64,000 nt of DNA from Rhynchopus sp. YZ270_cl-10 (GCA_964035575.1 OZ037898.1:372001-436000); one strand, 5' to 3'. Counted from the first letter of the stretch, positions 39,606-51,170 are shown. Notes: generated by a model from the sequence alone, not told the origin. A program made the numbers and translations.

Positions 39606-40064
39606 ACTTTTGAGCATCACATATTTATTCCACGGCTATTTTGTGTGTATACCGTACGTTTAGTATGGCCAGCGCCTTAGCAAAAAATCAAAAAATCTCA
39701 AAAAAAAAATTTTTTTTTTGGGAAAATTTCGGCCCCTGACCTGGGTTTTTGGGCACCAAAAAATGCAAAAAAACGCAAAAATCGGGTGTTTTGACCATCT
39801 GTGGTTACACAAAACACACTTCTGTGTATAAGCCTACACCAATACAGTGGTTATACAAGGCGATTTTTGACCAAAAAAAAAATTTTTTTTTCGCCCAAAA
39901 TTTGCCGTGGTACCTCATAAAATGGCCCAAAGAATCCAATGAAAACCTCAGATTGGGCAAATTATGAAAAAAATTTTCAAGTCAAATTTTCAGCCAAAAT
40001 ACGGCTATTTTGGTCATGCCTTGTGTACTTTGTGTACTGAACTGGTGTCCCGAGGCCACAGGGA
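39606..40064 (+). repeat. R2 repeat
   Basis: The last R2 of the array and the only one in this super-repeat. Confidence 0.8.
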
Positions 40065-40955
40065 TTTAGTTTTTTTTGGCAATCCTTAACACTCACTGGC
40101 TGGTGTGGTTGATGTATGAAAGGTTTGCAACGCACACAAGCCAACGCAACCGATGCGATACGTTTCTTGCGTTCACATCGTTCCGTTCAGATCGGAACGA
40201 TGTGAACGGAACGAATGCAACCGACGCAACGCAACCGTTCGGTACGTAACGTCTCGAACCAAAGACACGGAAGCAACGCAACGCACCGAACGCAACGCAT
40301 CCAACGCAATGCAAGCGATGAGTACGTAACGATCTGTATGCAACGAACGCAACGCAACGAACGCAACGCAACCGATGTGTACGAAACGATCGGAACGCAA
40401 CGAACGTAACCAACCGAACACAACCAACGCAACGCAACCGCTCTGTTCGTTGCACTCTGTATATAACGATCTCTACACAACGAACGCAACGCATGCAACA
40501 CAACGTAACCGGTGTGCACGTAGCTATGTGTACGCAACGTAGCGAACGCAACGCAACCAACGCAACGAGTGGTTACAAACCCCCACGCATGGTTCTCGCA
40601 GCGCGCTGGCACGTTTCCCAAGCCGGAAACCCGGTTACCTGCCTGAAAAACCGGGTTTTCGGCCAAAACGCCTGTTTTGCCTGTAGAACCCTGTAGAACC
40701 CTTAAGAAACACGTGTAAAAAAGGGGTACTCGCGACACCCTCGTTTCAGGGTCTGTCAGGGTTTGGAGGTCTTTGCTTCAGAGAAAGTCTCCTAAAAACC
40801 TCCTATCTTCCCAAGAATCCACTTTTTTGACCTCTTTGGACGTTTAGGGACCTGAAAAAAAATGGCCGAAACCCACCCTGGGGGGGGGGGTGGGGTGGGA
40901 GGGTGGGTGGGAGGTGATCAGCAACCTTAAAGACCTTAACACCGAGTGTTAAGGA
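40065..40955 (+). mobile_element. R1 element, 891-bp variant next to R3
   Basis: R3-type right end. Confidence 0.8.
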
Positions 40956-42285
40956 ATAAAACGTCCCGTTCAAAAGCGTGCCGTTCATACGCAACAAAAC
41001 GACCCGTTCAAAAGCGTGCCGTTTCTACGCAACAAAACGACCCGCTCAAAAGCGTGCCGTTCATACGCAACAAAACGACCCGTTCAAAAGCGTGCCGCAT
41101 GTACGCAACAAAACGACCCGCTCAAAAGCGTGCCGTTCATACGCAACAAAACGTCCCGTTCAAAAGCGTGCCGTTCATACGCAACAAAACGACCCGTTCA
41201 AAAGCGTGCCGTTCATACGCAACAAAACGACCCGCTCAAAAGCGTGCCGTTCATACGCAACAAAACGACCCGCTCAAAAGCGTGCCGTTCATACGCAACA
41301 AAACGACCCGCTCAAAAGCGTGCCGTTTCTACGCAACAAAACGACCCGTTCAAAAGCGTGCCGTTCATGCGTAACAAAACGACCCGTTCAAAAGCGTGCC
41401 GTTCGTACGCAACAAAACGACCCGCTCAAAAGCGTGCCGTTCGTAAGCAACAAAACGACCCGTTCAAAAGCGTGCCGTTTCTACGCAACAAAACGACCCG
41501 TTCAAAAGCGTGCCGTTTCTACGCAACAAAACGACCCGTTCAAAAGCGTGCCGTTCATACGCAACAAAACGACCCGTTCAAAAGCGTGCCGTTCATACGC
41601 AACAAAACGACCCGTTCAAAAGCGTGCCGTTCATACGCAACAAAACGTCCCGTTCAAAAGCGTGCCGTTCATACGCAACAAAACGACCCGTTCAAAAGCG
41701 TGCCGTTCATACGCAACAAAAAGACCCGCTCAAAAGCGTGCCGTTCATACGCAACAAAACGACCCGTTCAAAAGCGTGCCGTTTCTACGCAACAAAACGA
41801 CCCGTTCAAAAGCGTGCCGTTCATACGCAACAAAACGACCCGTTCAAAAGCGTGCCGTTCGTACGCAACAAAACGACCCGCTCAAAAGCGTGCCGTTCAT
41901 ACGCAACAAAACGACCCGTTCAAAAGCGTGCCGTTTCTTCGCAACAAAACGACCCGCTCCAAAGCGTGCCGTTTCTACGCAACAAAACGACCCGGTCAAA
42001 AGCGTGCCGTTTCTACGCAACAAAACGACCCGCTCCAAAGCGTGCCGTTCGTACGCAACAAAACGACCCGTTCAAAAGCGTGCCGTTCATACGCAACAAA
42101 AAGACCCGCTCAAAAGCGTGCCGTTCATACGCAACAAAACGACCCGTTCAAAAGCGTGCCGTTTCTACGCAACAAAACGACCCGTTCAAAAGCGTGCCGT
42201 TCATACGCAACAAAACGACCCGTTCAAAAGCGTGCCGCATGTACGCAACAAAACGACCCGCTCAAAAGCGTGCCGTTCATACGCA
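40956..42285 (+). repeat. R3 satellite, 35 units of 38 bp
   Basis: Exactly 1,330 bp. It starts like the 34,842 block but is internally shortened. Confidence 0.95.
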
Positions 42286-43766
42286 TTTAGTTTTTTTTGG
42301 CAATCCTTAACACTCACTGGATGGTGTGGTTGCTGTATGAAAGGTTTGCAACGCACACAAACCAACCAACACAACCGATGCGATACGTTGCTTGCGTTCA
42401 CATCGTTCCGTTCAGATCGGAACGATGTGAACGGAACGAATGCAACCGACGCAACGCAACCGTTCGGTACGTAACGTCCCGAACCAAACATATGGAACCA
42501 ACGCAACGCAATGCAACGAACGTAACCAACCGAACACAACAAACCCGATGTGTACGTAACGATCTGTATGCAACGAACGCAACGCAACGAACGCAACGCA
42601 TGCAACGCAACGCAACCGATGCGTACGTAACGATCGGAACGCAACGAACGTAACCAACCGAACACAACCAACGCAACGCAACCGCTCTGTTCGCTGCACT
42701 CTGTAGATAACGATCTCTACACAATTTAGTTTTGCGAATCCTAAACACTTTCTGCTGGCTCGTGTGGTTGATGAGCGAGATCTTCTGGCACAAAACGGAC
42801 TCGATCGTCAAGGATCTTAACCCAGTTAAAACATCAGACTGGTCACAGAATACCACGTTGTGCATGGTTTTTGGCTTGTTTTTGCCCACAAAAGGGCTTA
42901 CACATGTTTCTAACACCCCAGAATCGCGTTTCTCAGACCACATGGACAGGTATGGGCCCAAAAAACCACCCAAAAAGGCGAAAATCCCGGTTTTTGGTGA
43001 AAATCGCCTGTTTTGCCTGCAGAATCCTTAAGGAACGCACGGTTCCTAAGGCAATTTACACGTAAACTCGCGACACGAAATTAGGAATTAGTAACAAATC
43101 TCTGAGCGATCTGATTTAGTAATAACTGGATTTTTGGCCCAATCTTTCCAATGCCGAAAAAATCTTACACTTTGGCGTATTTTCGCGAAATGGTCATTTT
43201 TGGGGTACCCCACCCGGGGGGGGGTACCCAGGGGGAGGGTGGGGAGGAAGCAACCTTAAAAACCTAAACACAAGTGTTTAGGAACTAACGCAACGCATGC
43301 AACACAACGTAACCGGTGTGCACGTAGCTATGTGTACGCAACGTAGCGAACGCAACGCAACCAACGCAACGAGTGGTTACAACCCCCCACGCATGGTTCT
43401 CACAGCGCGCTGGCACGTTACCCAAGCCGCAAACCCGGTTACCTGACTTAAAAACCGGGTTTTCGGCCAAAACGCCTGTTTTGCCTGTAGAACCCTGTAG
43501 AAGCCTTAAGAAACACGTGTAAAAAAGGGGTACTCGCGACACCCTGGTTTCAGGGTCTGTCAGGGTTTGGAGGTCTTTGCTTCAGAGAAAGTCTCCTAAA
43601 AACCTCCTATCTTCCCAAGAATCCACTTTTTTGACCTCTTTGGACGTTTAGGGACCTGAAAAAAAATGGCCGAAACCCACCCCGCGCGGGGAGGGTGGGT
43701 GGGTGGGGAGGGTGGGTGGGTGGGGTGATCAGCAACCTTAAAGACCTTAACACTGAGTGTTAAGGA
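42286..43766 (+). mobile_element. R1 element split by an R4 insertion
   Basis: Parts are 42,286-42,724 and 43,284-43,766. This is the last element before the terminal satellite block, and its hairpin end leads straight into R3. Confidence 0.8.
42725..43283 (+). mobile_element. R4 element
   Basis: The last R4 copy, 559 bp, in the same site. Confidence 0.8.
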
Positions 43767-43767
43767 A

Positions 43768-46700
43768 ATAAAACGTCCCGTTCAAAAGCGTGCCGTTTCT
43801 ACGCAACAAAACGACCCGTTCAAAAGCGTGCCGCATGTACGCAACAAAACGACCCGCTCAAAAGCGTGCCGTTCATACGCAACAAAACGTCCCGTTCAAA
43901 AGCGTGCCGTTCATACGCAACAAAACGACCCGTTCAAAAGCGTGCCGTTTCTACGCAACAAAACGACCCGTTCAAAAGCGTGCCGCATGTACGCAACAAA
44001 ACGACCCGCTCAAAAGCGTGCCGTTCATACGCAACAAAACGTCCCGTTCAAAAGCGTGCCGTTCATACGCAACAAAACGACCCGTTCAAAAGCGTGCCGT
44101 TCATACGCAACAAAACGACCCGCTCAAAAGCGTGCCGTTCATACGCAACAAAACGACCCGCTCAAAAGCGTGCCGTTCATACGCAACAAAACGACCCGCT
44201 CAAAAGCGTGCCGTTCATACGCAACAAAACGACCCGTTCAAAAGCGTGCCGTTCGTAAGCAACAAAACGACCCGTTCAAAAGCGTGCCGTTCATACGCAA
44301 CAAAACGACCCGTTCAAAAGCGTGCCGTTCATACGCAACAAAACGTCCCGTTCAAAAGCGTGCCGTTCATACGCAACAAAACGACCCGCTCAAAAGCGTG
44401 CCGTTCATACGCAACAAAACGACCCGCTCAAAAGCGTGCCGTTCATACGCAACAAAACGACCCGTTCAAAAGCGTGCCGTTTCTACGCAACAAAACGACC
44501 CGCTCAAAAGCGTGCCGTTCATACGCAACAAAACGACCCGCTCAAAAGCGTGCCGTTCATACGCAACAAAACGACCCGCTCAAAAGCGTGCCGTTCATAC
44601 GCAATAAAACGACCCGCTCAAAAGCGTGCCGTTCGTAAGCAACAAAACGACCCGTTCAAAAGCGTGCCGTTTCTACGCAACAAAACGACCCGTTCAAAAG
44701 CGTGCCGTTTCTACGCAACAAAACGACCCGTTCAAAAGCGTGCCGTTCATACGCAACAAAACGACCCGTTCAAAAGCGTGCCGTTCATACGCAACAAAAC
44801 GACCCGTTCAAAAGCGTGCCGTTCATACGCAATAAAACGACCCGCTCAAAAGCGTGCCGTTCATACGCAACAAAACGACCCGCTCAAAAGCGTGCCGTTC
44901 ATACGCAACAAAACGACCCGCTCAAAAGCGTGCCGTTCATACGCAACAAAACGACCCGTTCAAAAGCGTGCCGTTTCTACGCAACAAAACGACCCGCTCA
45001 AAAGCGTGCCGTTCATACGCAACAAAACGACCCGTTCAAAAGCGTGCCGTTTCTACGCAACAAAACGACCCGTTCAAAAGCGTGCCGTTCATACGCAACA
45101 AAACGACCCGTTCAAAAGCGTGCCGTTCATACGCAACAAAACGACCCGTTCAAAAGCGTGCCGTTTCTACGCAACAAAACGACCCGCTCAAAAGCGTGCC
45201 GTTCATACGCAACAAAACGACCCGCTCAAAAGCGTGCCGTTCATACGCAACAAAACGACCCGCTCAAAAGCGTGCCGTTCATACGCAATAAAACGACCCG
45301 CTCAAAAGCGTGCCGTTCATACGCAACAAAACGACCCGCTCAAAAGCGTGCCGTTCATACGCAACAAAACGACCCGCTAAAAAGCGTGCCGTTCATACGC
45401 AACAAAACGACCCGCTCAAAAGCGTGCCGTTCATACGCAACAAAACGACCCGTTCAAAAGCGTGCCGTTTCTACGCAACAAAACGACCCGTTCAAAAGCG
45501 TGCCGTTCATACGCAACAAAACGACCCGTTCAAAAGCGTGCCGTTCATACGCAACAAAACGACCCGTTCAAAAGCGTGCCGTTCATACGCAACAAAACGA
45601 CCCGCTCCAAAGCGTGCCGTTCGTAAGCAACAAAACGACCCGTTCAAAAGCGTGCCGTTTCTACGCAACAAAACGACCCGCTCAAAAGCGTGCCGTTCAT
45701 ACGCAACAAAACGACCCGTTCAAAAGCGTGCCGTTTCTACGCAACAAAACGACCCGTTCAAAAGCGTGCCGTTTCTACGCAACAAAACGACCCGTTCAAA
45801 AGCGTGCCGTTCGTAAGCAACAAAACGACCCGCTCAAAAGCGTGCCGTTCATACGCAACAAAACGACCCGTTCAAAAGCGTGCCGTTCATACGCAACAAA
45901 ACGACCCGCTCCAAAGCGTGCCGTTCGTAAGCAACAAAACGACCCGTTCAAAAGCGTGCCGTTTCTACGCAACAAAACGACCCGCTCAAAAGCGTGCCGT
46001 TCATACGCAACAAAACGACCCGTTCAAAAGCGTGCCGTTTCTACGCAACAAAACGACCCGTTCAAAAGCGTGCCGTTTCTACGCAACAAAACGACCCGTT
46101 CAAAAGCGTGCCGTTCGTAAGCAACAAAACGACCCGCTCAAAAGCGTGCCGTTCATACGCAACAAAACGACCCGTTCAAAAGCGTGCCGTTCATACGCAA
46201 CAAAACGACCCGCTCCAAAGCGTGCCGTTCGTAAGCAACAAAACGACCCGTTCAAAAGCGTGCCGTTTCTACGCAACATAACGACCCGCTCAAAAGCGTG
46301 CCGTTCATACGCAACAAAACGACCCGCTCCAAAGCGTGCCGTTCGTAAGCAACAAAACGACCCGCTCCAAAGAGTGCCGTTCGTACGCAACAAAACGACC
46401 CGTTCAAAAGCGTGCCGTTCATACGCAACAAATCGACCCGTTCAAAAGCGTGCCGTTTCTACGCAACAAAACGACCCGCTCCAAAGCGTGCCGTTCGTAC
46501 GCAACAAAACGACCCGTTCAAAAGCGTGCCGTTCATACGCAACAAATCGACCCGCTCAAAAGAGTGCCGTTTCAACGCAACAAAACGACCCGCTCAAAAG
46601 CGTGCCGTTTCTACGCAACAAAACGACCCGCTCAAAAGCGTGCCGTTTGTACGTAACAAAACGACCCGTTCAAAAGCGTGACGTTTGTACGCAACAAAAC

Positions 46701-46950
46701 GACCCGTTCAAAAGCGTGCCGTTCATACGCAACAAAACGTCCCGTTCAAAAGCGTGACGTTTGTAAGCAACACAACGACCCGTTCAAAAGAGTGCCGTTC
46801 ATACGCAACAAAACGATTAGTTAAAAAGCGTGCCGTTTCTACGCAACAAAACGTCCCGTTCAAAAGCGTGACGTTCATACGCAACAAAACGACTCGCTCA
46901 AAAGCGTGCCGTTCATACGCAACAACACGACCCGTTCAAAAGCGTGACGT
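43768..46950 (+). repeat. R3 satellite, terminal block of about 84 units, decaying
   Basis: Regular 38-bp units to about 46,260, with local higher-order runs: a 304-bp (8-unit) stretch around 45,600-45,900 repeats around 45,905-46,205. From about 46,260 private substitutions build up (AACATAACG, AACAAATCG, GTGACGTTTG, CGATTAGTTAAAAAG), and the repeat ends near GCGTGACGTGCCTATG. This is the array edge, and it has no R1 beyond it. Confidence 0.9.
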
Positions 46951-47232
46951 GCCTATGTAAGAAATAGCGTGAGGTATTACAGAGCTTCAGTAACGTCTGG
47001 TTTCTTTTGAGTTCCTCGGGGACCTACGGGGAAACCACGAAACACCGTGAGTTATACTAAGATGACTGTAGTTTATGGGCCCAAAACCCATTGTGCAATG
47101 GGGTAGCGCTTGCGGTGTATCAGAACAGTACGTCTGGTTCACGATGCTGTGTAAGTGATTTTTGTCGTGATCGAAGGGTTTTCTCCTTGGACCTGCATAG
47201 TGTTTGAGGAGACAGTTACGTGGATGAGTTTT
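46951..47232. other. Unclassified sequence at the array edge
   Basis: Non-repetitive within the window, of mixed composition, with no open frame or motif I can name. Confidence 0.5.
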
Positions 47233-47360
47233 GTAAGCACTCGTTGAGTTGGTTGAGTTTCGTTCGTTAAGTTGTGTTGGTTACGTTCAGCTCGATATGT
47301 ACATATCCGGTGCGTTGCATTCGTTGGGGCGCGTTGGTTTTGTTCGGATCGTCATGTACC
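47233..47360 (-). mobile_element. Diverged R1 core relic, inverted
   Basis: Read on the minus strand, this segment resembles the AACGCAACG core of R1. GTAAGCACTCGTTGAGTTGG matches the complement of the R1 ACGAGTGGTTAC junction, followed by GTTGTGTTGGTTACGTTC and GTTCGGATCG words. Similarity is patchy and no ends are preserved, so this looks like an old fragment in the opposite orientation to the array. Confidence 0.55.
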
Positions 47361-47736
47361 GAGCGCTTCTGTTGTGATGGTTGTCTTTGGGTGCGTGCCT
47401 CTACCACACCAGCGATGAGAGTTGTGGACTTCAGAAGAAAACCAAATTGAGCGGAAACGACTTTCATGTTTACTTATGAGCGGAAAGCCATGCCACCTGC
47501 ATAAACAAGCCCGCCTACCCATCTACCCACCCAGTTCTATTCCACAGTTACAAATTGTTATGTTTTTTTTTCGTTTAGTCAAACTTTTAATTTCATGCAT
47601 GTACCTACGAAGTGTTGGTGTATTATGCTTGAATATCTACTGTTCTTTATGCATCCCTACTAGTACCCATTTTTCCCCTCTCTAACCCTGCCACTGTCCC
47701 CCTGTCCAATCCATACCAGGTTATTCATACGACACA
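47361..47736. other. Upstream region of the transporter gene
   Basis: No gene is seen. A T-rich stretch near 47,560-47,600 is followed by a pyrimidine-rich run (about 47,670-47,710) ending CCATACCAG. That run could be a 3' splice site in a 5' untranslated region or simply promoter-proximal sequence; there is no way to decide from sequence alone. Confidence 0.4.
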
Positions 47737-48939
47737 ATGGTAAGTGCCGCAACAACAATGGCGCTGAAGGCAGTGGGACAGATGCTTGTGATGCTCTTCG
47801 CTGGCATGTACGTCGCGCATATGGGGTACCTCGATCGGAAGAACCTCAGAAATGTCAGCAAACTGGTGATGGGTCTCTTTACCCCGAGTCTGCTTTTTTC
47901 GAATCTGTCTGCGGGGACGAGTCTTGCAATGCTCTCCACCGCGGCGGTCCTCCCCATTGTTGCGTTTAGTTTGTGTGGATGCGGGCTGCTGCTTGGATAC
48001 GTGGCACGCAAAACGTTTTTGCGCAAGGCACTGCACAGGGGGAACCACGGGAAGCTCTTCCAGTCGGCCTGCATTGTCGGTAATTCACAGGGACTCCCCC
48101 TTGTGCTGACCTCGGCACTGGTCCCTGCCGCGCAGTGGACGGAGGTGGTGAGCTACATTTCGTTCTACATTGTCTCTGTTCACATTGTCACATGGTTTGG
48201 TGTCTACAACTGGCTCAAACAAGATGTTCAGGACTCAGAAAGCGACGACGAGGGTGGCGAGGACTCTCCCTTGTTGAATGTTGACTTCAAGGCTACGCCA
48301 AAGCAGGACGACGTGAACGGGAGGGATGCGGTGTCCTCCTTCCAGATGCTCTCCTCCAGCCCGATTGTTGAGCGCTTTAAAGACTCGATAAACCCTCCGT
48401 TGATCGCTGTTGCGTTGGGATTGTTCTTTGGGTTGTTTCATCCAATTCATCATCAGTTTGCTCGCGACGGCGCTCCGTTTCAATGGGTGCATGACGCAAT
48501 CGCTCGCGTTGGACAGGGGATGGTGCCTTGTGTGATGACGATTATGGGTGCAAGCATGTACCACTCACTGCACGAGGAGAGAGAGAACAAGCTCTCGATT
48601 GGTGCGGTGCTGACGATCACTGCGATCCGTCTGATGATCCTCCCCGCAGTGGGTATAGTGTATGTCTCGCTGTTTGGTGCGTTTCTGCCCCCAATGCTGT
48701 GTCTGACCATTCTTGTCGAAGCCTGCACACCAACAGCAAACAACGTGACTGTAATTCTCTCCCGCCTGGGGATCGACCCTGCTCCACTCGGCCCCGTGTA
48801 CATCTTCCAATACTTGGTTTCGATTCCACTATACGCAGTGTATCTGTCATACGCGCTTGAGTTGTCAGGTCACTCCACCACACCACCACCAGTCCTCTCC
48901 GAACGTTCTGTCATGTTCTTGGGTTTGTATGTTCAGTGA
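47737..48939 (+). CDS. PIN-LIKES / auxin efflux carrier family membrane transporter
   Basis: A 400-residue single-exon protein with the layout of the Mem_trans (auxin efflux carrier, PILS, yeast Ecm3-like) family: about five membrane segments at each end and a cytosolic loop between. The first half has a hydrophobic segment (about 14-30), an LVMGLFTPSLLFSNLS stretch (43-58) typical of helix 2, a segment at 67-89, GNSQGLPLVLTSAL (115-128) and a segment at 136-158. The loop (160-215) is acidic and serine-rich (DSESDDEGGEDSP). The second half opens with INPPLIAVALGLFFGL (218-233), the family's conserved NPP and GL signature, then segments at 255-275, 287-310, 315-340 and 352-373. The family exports or compartmentalises small organic anions; PILS proteins act at the endoplasmic reticulum. 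The substrate here is unknown. The first ATG fits the family start. It lies only about 0.8 kb from the satellite edge. Confidence 0.85.
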   Translation: MVSAATTMALKAVGQMLVMLFAGMYVAHMGYLDRKNLRNVSKLVMGLFTPSLLFSNLSAGTSLAMLSTAAVLPIVAFSLCGCGLLLGYVARKTFLRKALHRGNHGKLFQSACIVGNSQGLPLVLTSALVPAAQWTEVVSYISFYIVSVHIVTWFGVYNWLKQDVQDSESDDEGGEDSPLLNVDFKATPKQDDVNGRDAVSSFQMLSSSPIVERFKDSINPPLIAVALGLFFGLFHPIHHQFARDGAPFQWVHDAIARVGQGMVPCVMTIMGASMYHSLHEERENKLSIGAVLTITAIRLMILPAVGIVYVSLFGAFLPPMLCLTILVEACTPTANNVTVILSRLGIDPAPLGPVYIFQYLVSIPLYAVYLSYALELSGHSTTPPPVLSERSVMFLGLYVQ

Positions 48940-50545
48940 TGAGTAGGTGGGGTAGAGAGAGGGATTAGAAAAGCTCAACTGAGCTGGATCTTCTCTTTTA
49001 ACTGTAGGGAGCCCATAATGAGGGGGGGTGTGTGTAGGGTATTTGTTTTTGCAGTGAGTTTCGTTGGGGGGAGTGTGCGGACGGTTTCTTGTTCTTTTTA
49101 TTGTTATTTTCTTATGAGCATTTTCATGCTATTTTTTTCTCCCCCACCCCCCCAGAAAAAAAAATTACAAGTCCTGGGCTGGACGTTAAATTGCATCCGG
49201 GGGCACTTTTTTGTGGGCACTCCTCCTGAAACTGGGGTACATATTGGAAGAGACCTCGCCGGTAGCCAGGAGCCCTCCCCCTGGGCTAGTACAGTGAAGC
49301 TTCAATCTTAAGTCCACACCCGCGCGGCAGCCGTTTTGGCCTGCATCTGTAAGGACAGCCTTGACTGATACTTTCTGTATTGGCACACGGTAGCCTTCAC
49401 TGCACGTAGCTACCTAAGTACAAAACAAAACAAAGAAAAAAATGTGGTAAGGTTTGTGGTATAGTTCATTTCTTTTTCTTTTGTTGTTGTTGATTTTTTG
49501 TTTTAGAGACACACAAGAGGCACATTGCTTTCTACACTAGCTGCGAACGGAAGCAACGACAATAATTTTAAAAAAAAAACAAGACCACCCCACACAATTT
49601 GGATTGTATGAATAGATATCACTTTTGTTCATGGACACAATACATGTAACATGTTTTGTGTGTTTATTTTTTGCTGTTTGATTTTTTATCCCTCCATCCC
49701 CTATTTTCCCTGTATTGTATGAAGTCTCACGCAACGCATTGTAAGCCAATATTTGTACAAAACTGTTTTAAGCGTATTTTTTCTTTCTGAATGATCCCCA
49801 AGGAATATTCTTTCAATCTCAGTTTTTTTTTCCCCCCGGGTGAAAGTCAACTGTGTCTGATAGGCAATGTTGCCCCACGACATTTTGGTTTTTTTTGTTT
49901 TTTGTTTTTTTATGTGCAACGCCCACCTCTCCTGAGGATTTCTTTTTTTGTGTATTTGTTATGGGTACATCTGTGTTTCCTTGTCTGTTATTGTTCGAAT
50001 CAAAGTAGATGCTGTATCACGAAGAGGGTATTAGTCTAAAAGAATACTCTGTATTGTATTGTGGCTGTCTCAGTGAAGAGACGTTACGTTGGCTTTAGTT
50101 CACCACACCAGGTGCAAAAGGAAGAAAGAAACCGATAGGTAGGGCACATTCTCTTTGGATGTTATCCCTACCCAGAAAATAAAGTGAAATCAAAAGAAGA
50201 AAAAAAAATACGCGTCGTCCAGTTCCATACATGTGTGACCCTACTGCGTCGTGCATTAGGAGAGCTGTCGCGTGTATTATTAATTCAAAATGCGGATTCA
50301 CAAAAAAGGCGCAAGGTGTTTCTATACCAGAATTTTTTTTTAGTAAAAAAAAATTTAAATGCTGTGTTGAAGGCCGAAATCCTTATGTATTATGCATCCC
50401 GCTCAAAGCCGTTCTTTTCTCCCTCACCCTCACCCTCTTTCTCTTCCCTAGAGGTTTCCTTCCCCTTCCTACTCCTATCCTATATGCTATCTCAACAAGG
50501 GTCAGGAGTTTTCAAAAAGATATGGTGGTGCTATAGGAAATGAGT
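48940..50545. other. Intergenic region downstream of the transporter
   Basis: T-rich, with many homopolymers and short stop-broken frames; no gene recognised. AATAAA words (for example near 50,177) are not placed convincingly as the poly(A) signal of the transporter. Confidence 0.5.
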
Positions 50546-50576
50546 CAACGACCTGTCAGCGACCTGTCAATATCGG
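50546..50576 (+). repeat. 31-bp direct repeat, copy 1
   Basis: The sequence starting CAACGACCTGTCAGCGACC is identical to 52,822-52,852. It lies just before the 8-bp microsatellite; the second copy lies just before the large inverted repeat. Confidence 0.8.
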
Positions 50577-50614
50577 GGGGGGTGGGTCATTTTTTAATAG
50601 TACTTAGCCATTTT

Positions 50615-51096
50615 CAGGTACACAGGTACACAGGTACACAGGTACACAGGTACACAGGTACACAGGTACACAGGTACACAGGTACACAGGTACACAGGTA
50701 CACAGGTACACAGGTACACAGGTACACAGGTACACAGGTACACAGGTACACAGGTACACAGGTACACAGGTACACAGGTACACAGGTACACAGGTACACA
50801 GGTACACAGGTACACAGGTACACAGGTACACAGGTACACAGGTACACAGGTACACAGGTACACAGGTACACAGGTACACAGGTACACAGGTACACAGGTA
50901 CACAGGTACACAGGTACACAGGTACACAGGTACACAGGTACACAGGTACACAGGTACACAGGTACACAGGTACACAGGTACACAGGTACACAGGTACACA
51001 GGTACACAGGTACACAGGTACACAGGTACACAGGTACACAGGTACACAGGTACACAGGTACACAGGTACACAGGTACACAGGTACACAGGTACACA
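50615..51096 (+). repeat. 8-bp microsatellite (CAGGTACA), about 60 units
   Basis: About 482 bp of uninterrupted CAGGTACA with no variant unit seen. Because 8 is not a multiple of 3, three strong false frames appear on each strand. Confidence 0.97.
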
Positions 51097-51170
51097 ATCT
51101 GTGGTGGTCAAAAGTGCAAAATTCACACGTTCTATCTTGTGCATCCCAGCTTGAACGACTCTTTGCCGCT

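Noticed and set aside
162-43767. Repeated 60-211-codon frames on both strands in R1, R2 and R4, such as a 183-residue minus-strand frame
   Set aside because: They are identical because the DNA copies are identical. They run through minisatellite and hairpins, and end wherever the module changes.
3684-46950. Open frames of up to 834 codons (Arg/Lys-rich, 38-residue repeats) across the R3 blocks
   Set aside because: All three forward frames are open at once because the 38-bp unit lacks stops and shifts frame each unit. The three frames give the same repeated peptide in different phase, with no sign of codon selection.
1-46950. Telomeric repeat
   Set aside because: GGGT-rich tracts and CAGGGTTTGG words occur, but there is no regular short telomere unit; the G tracts belong to the R1/R4 ends.
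49990-50003. tRNA gene suggested by a GTTCGAATC word
   Set aside because: No matching A box or cloverleaf can be drawn around it.
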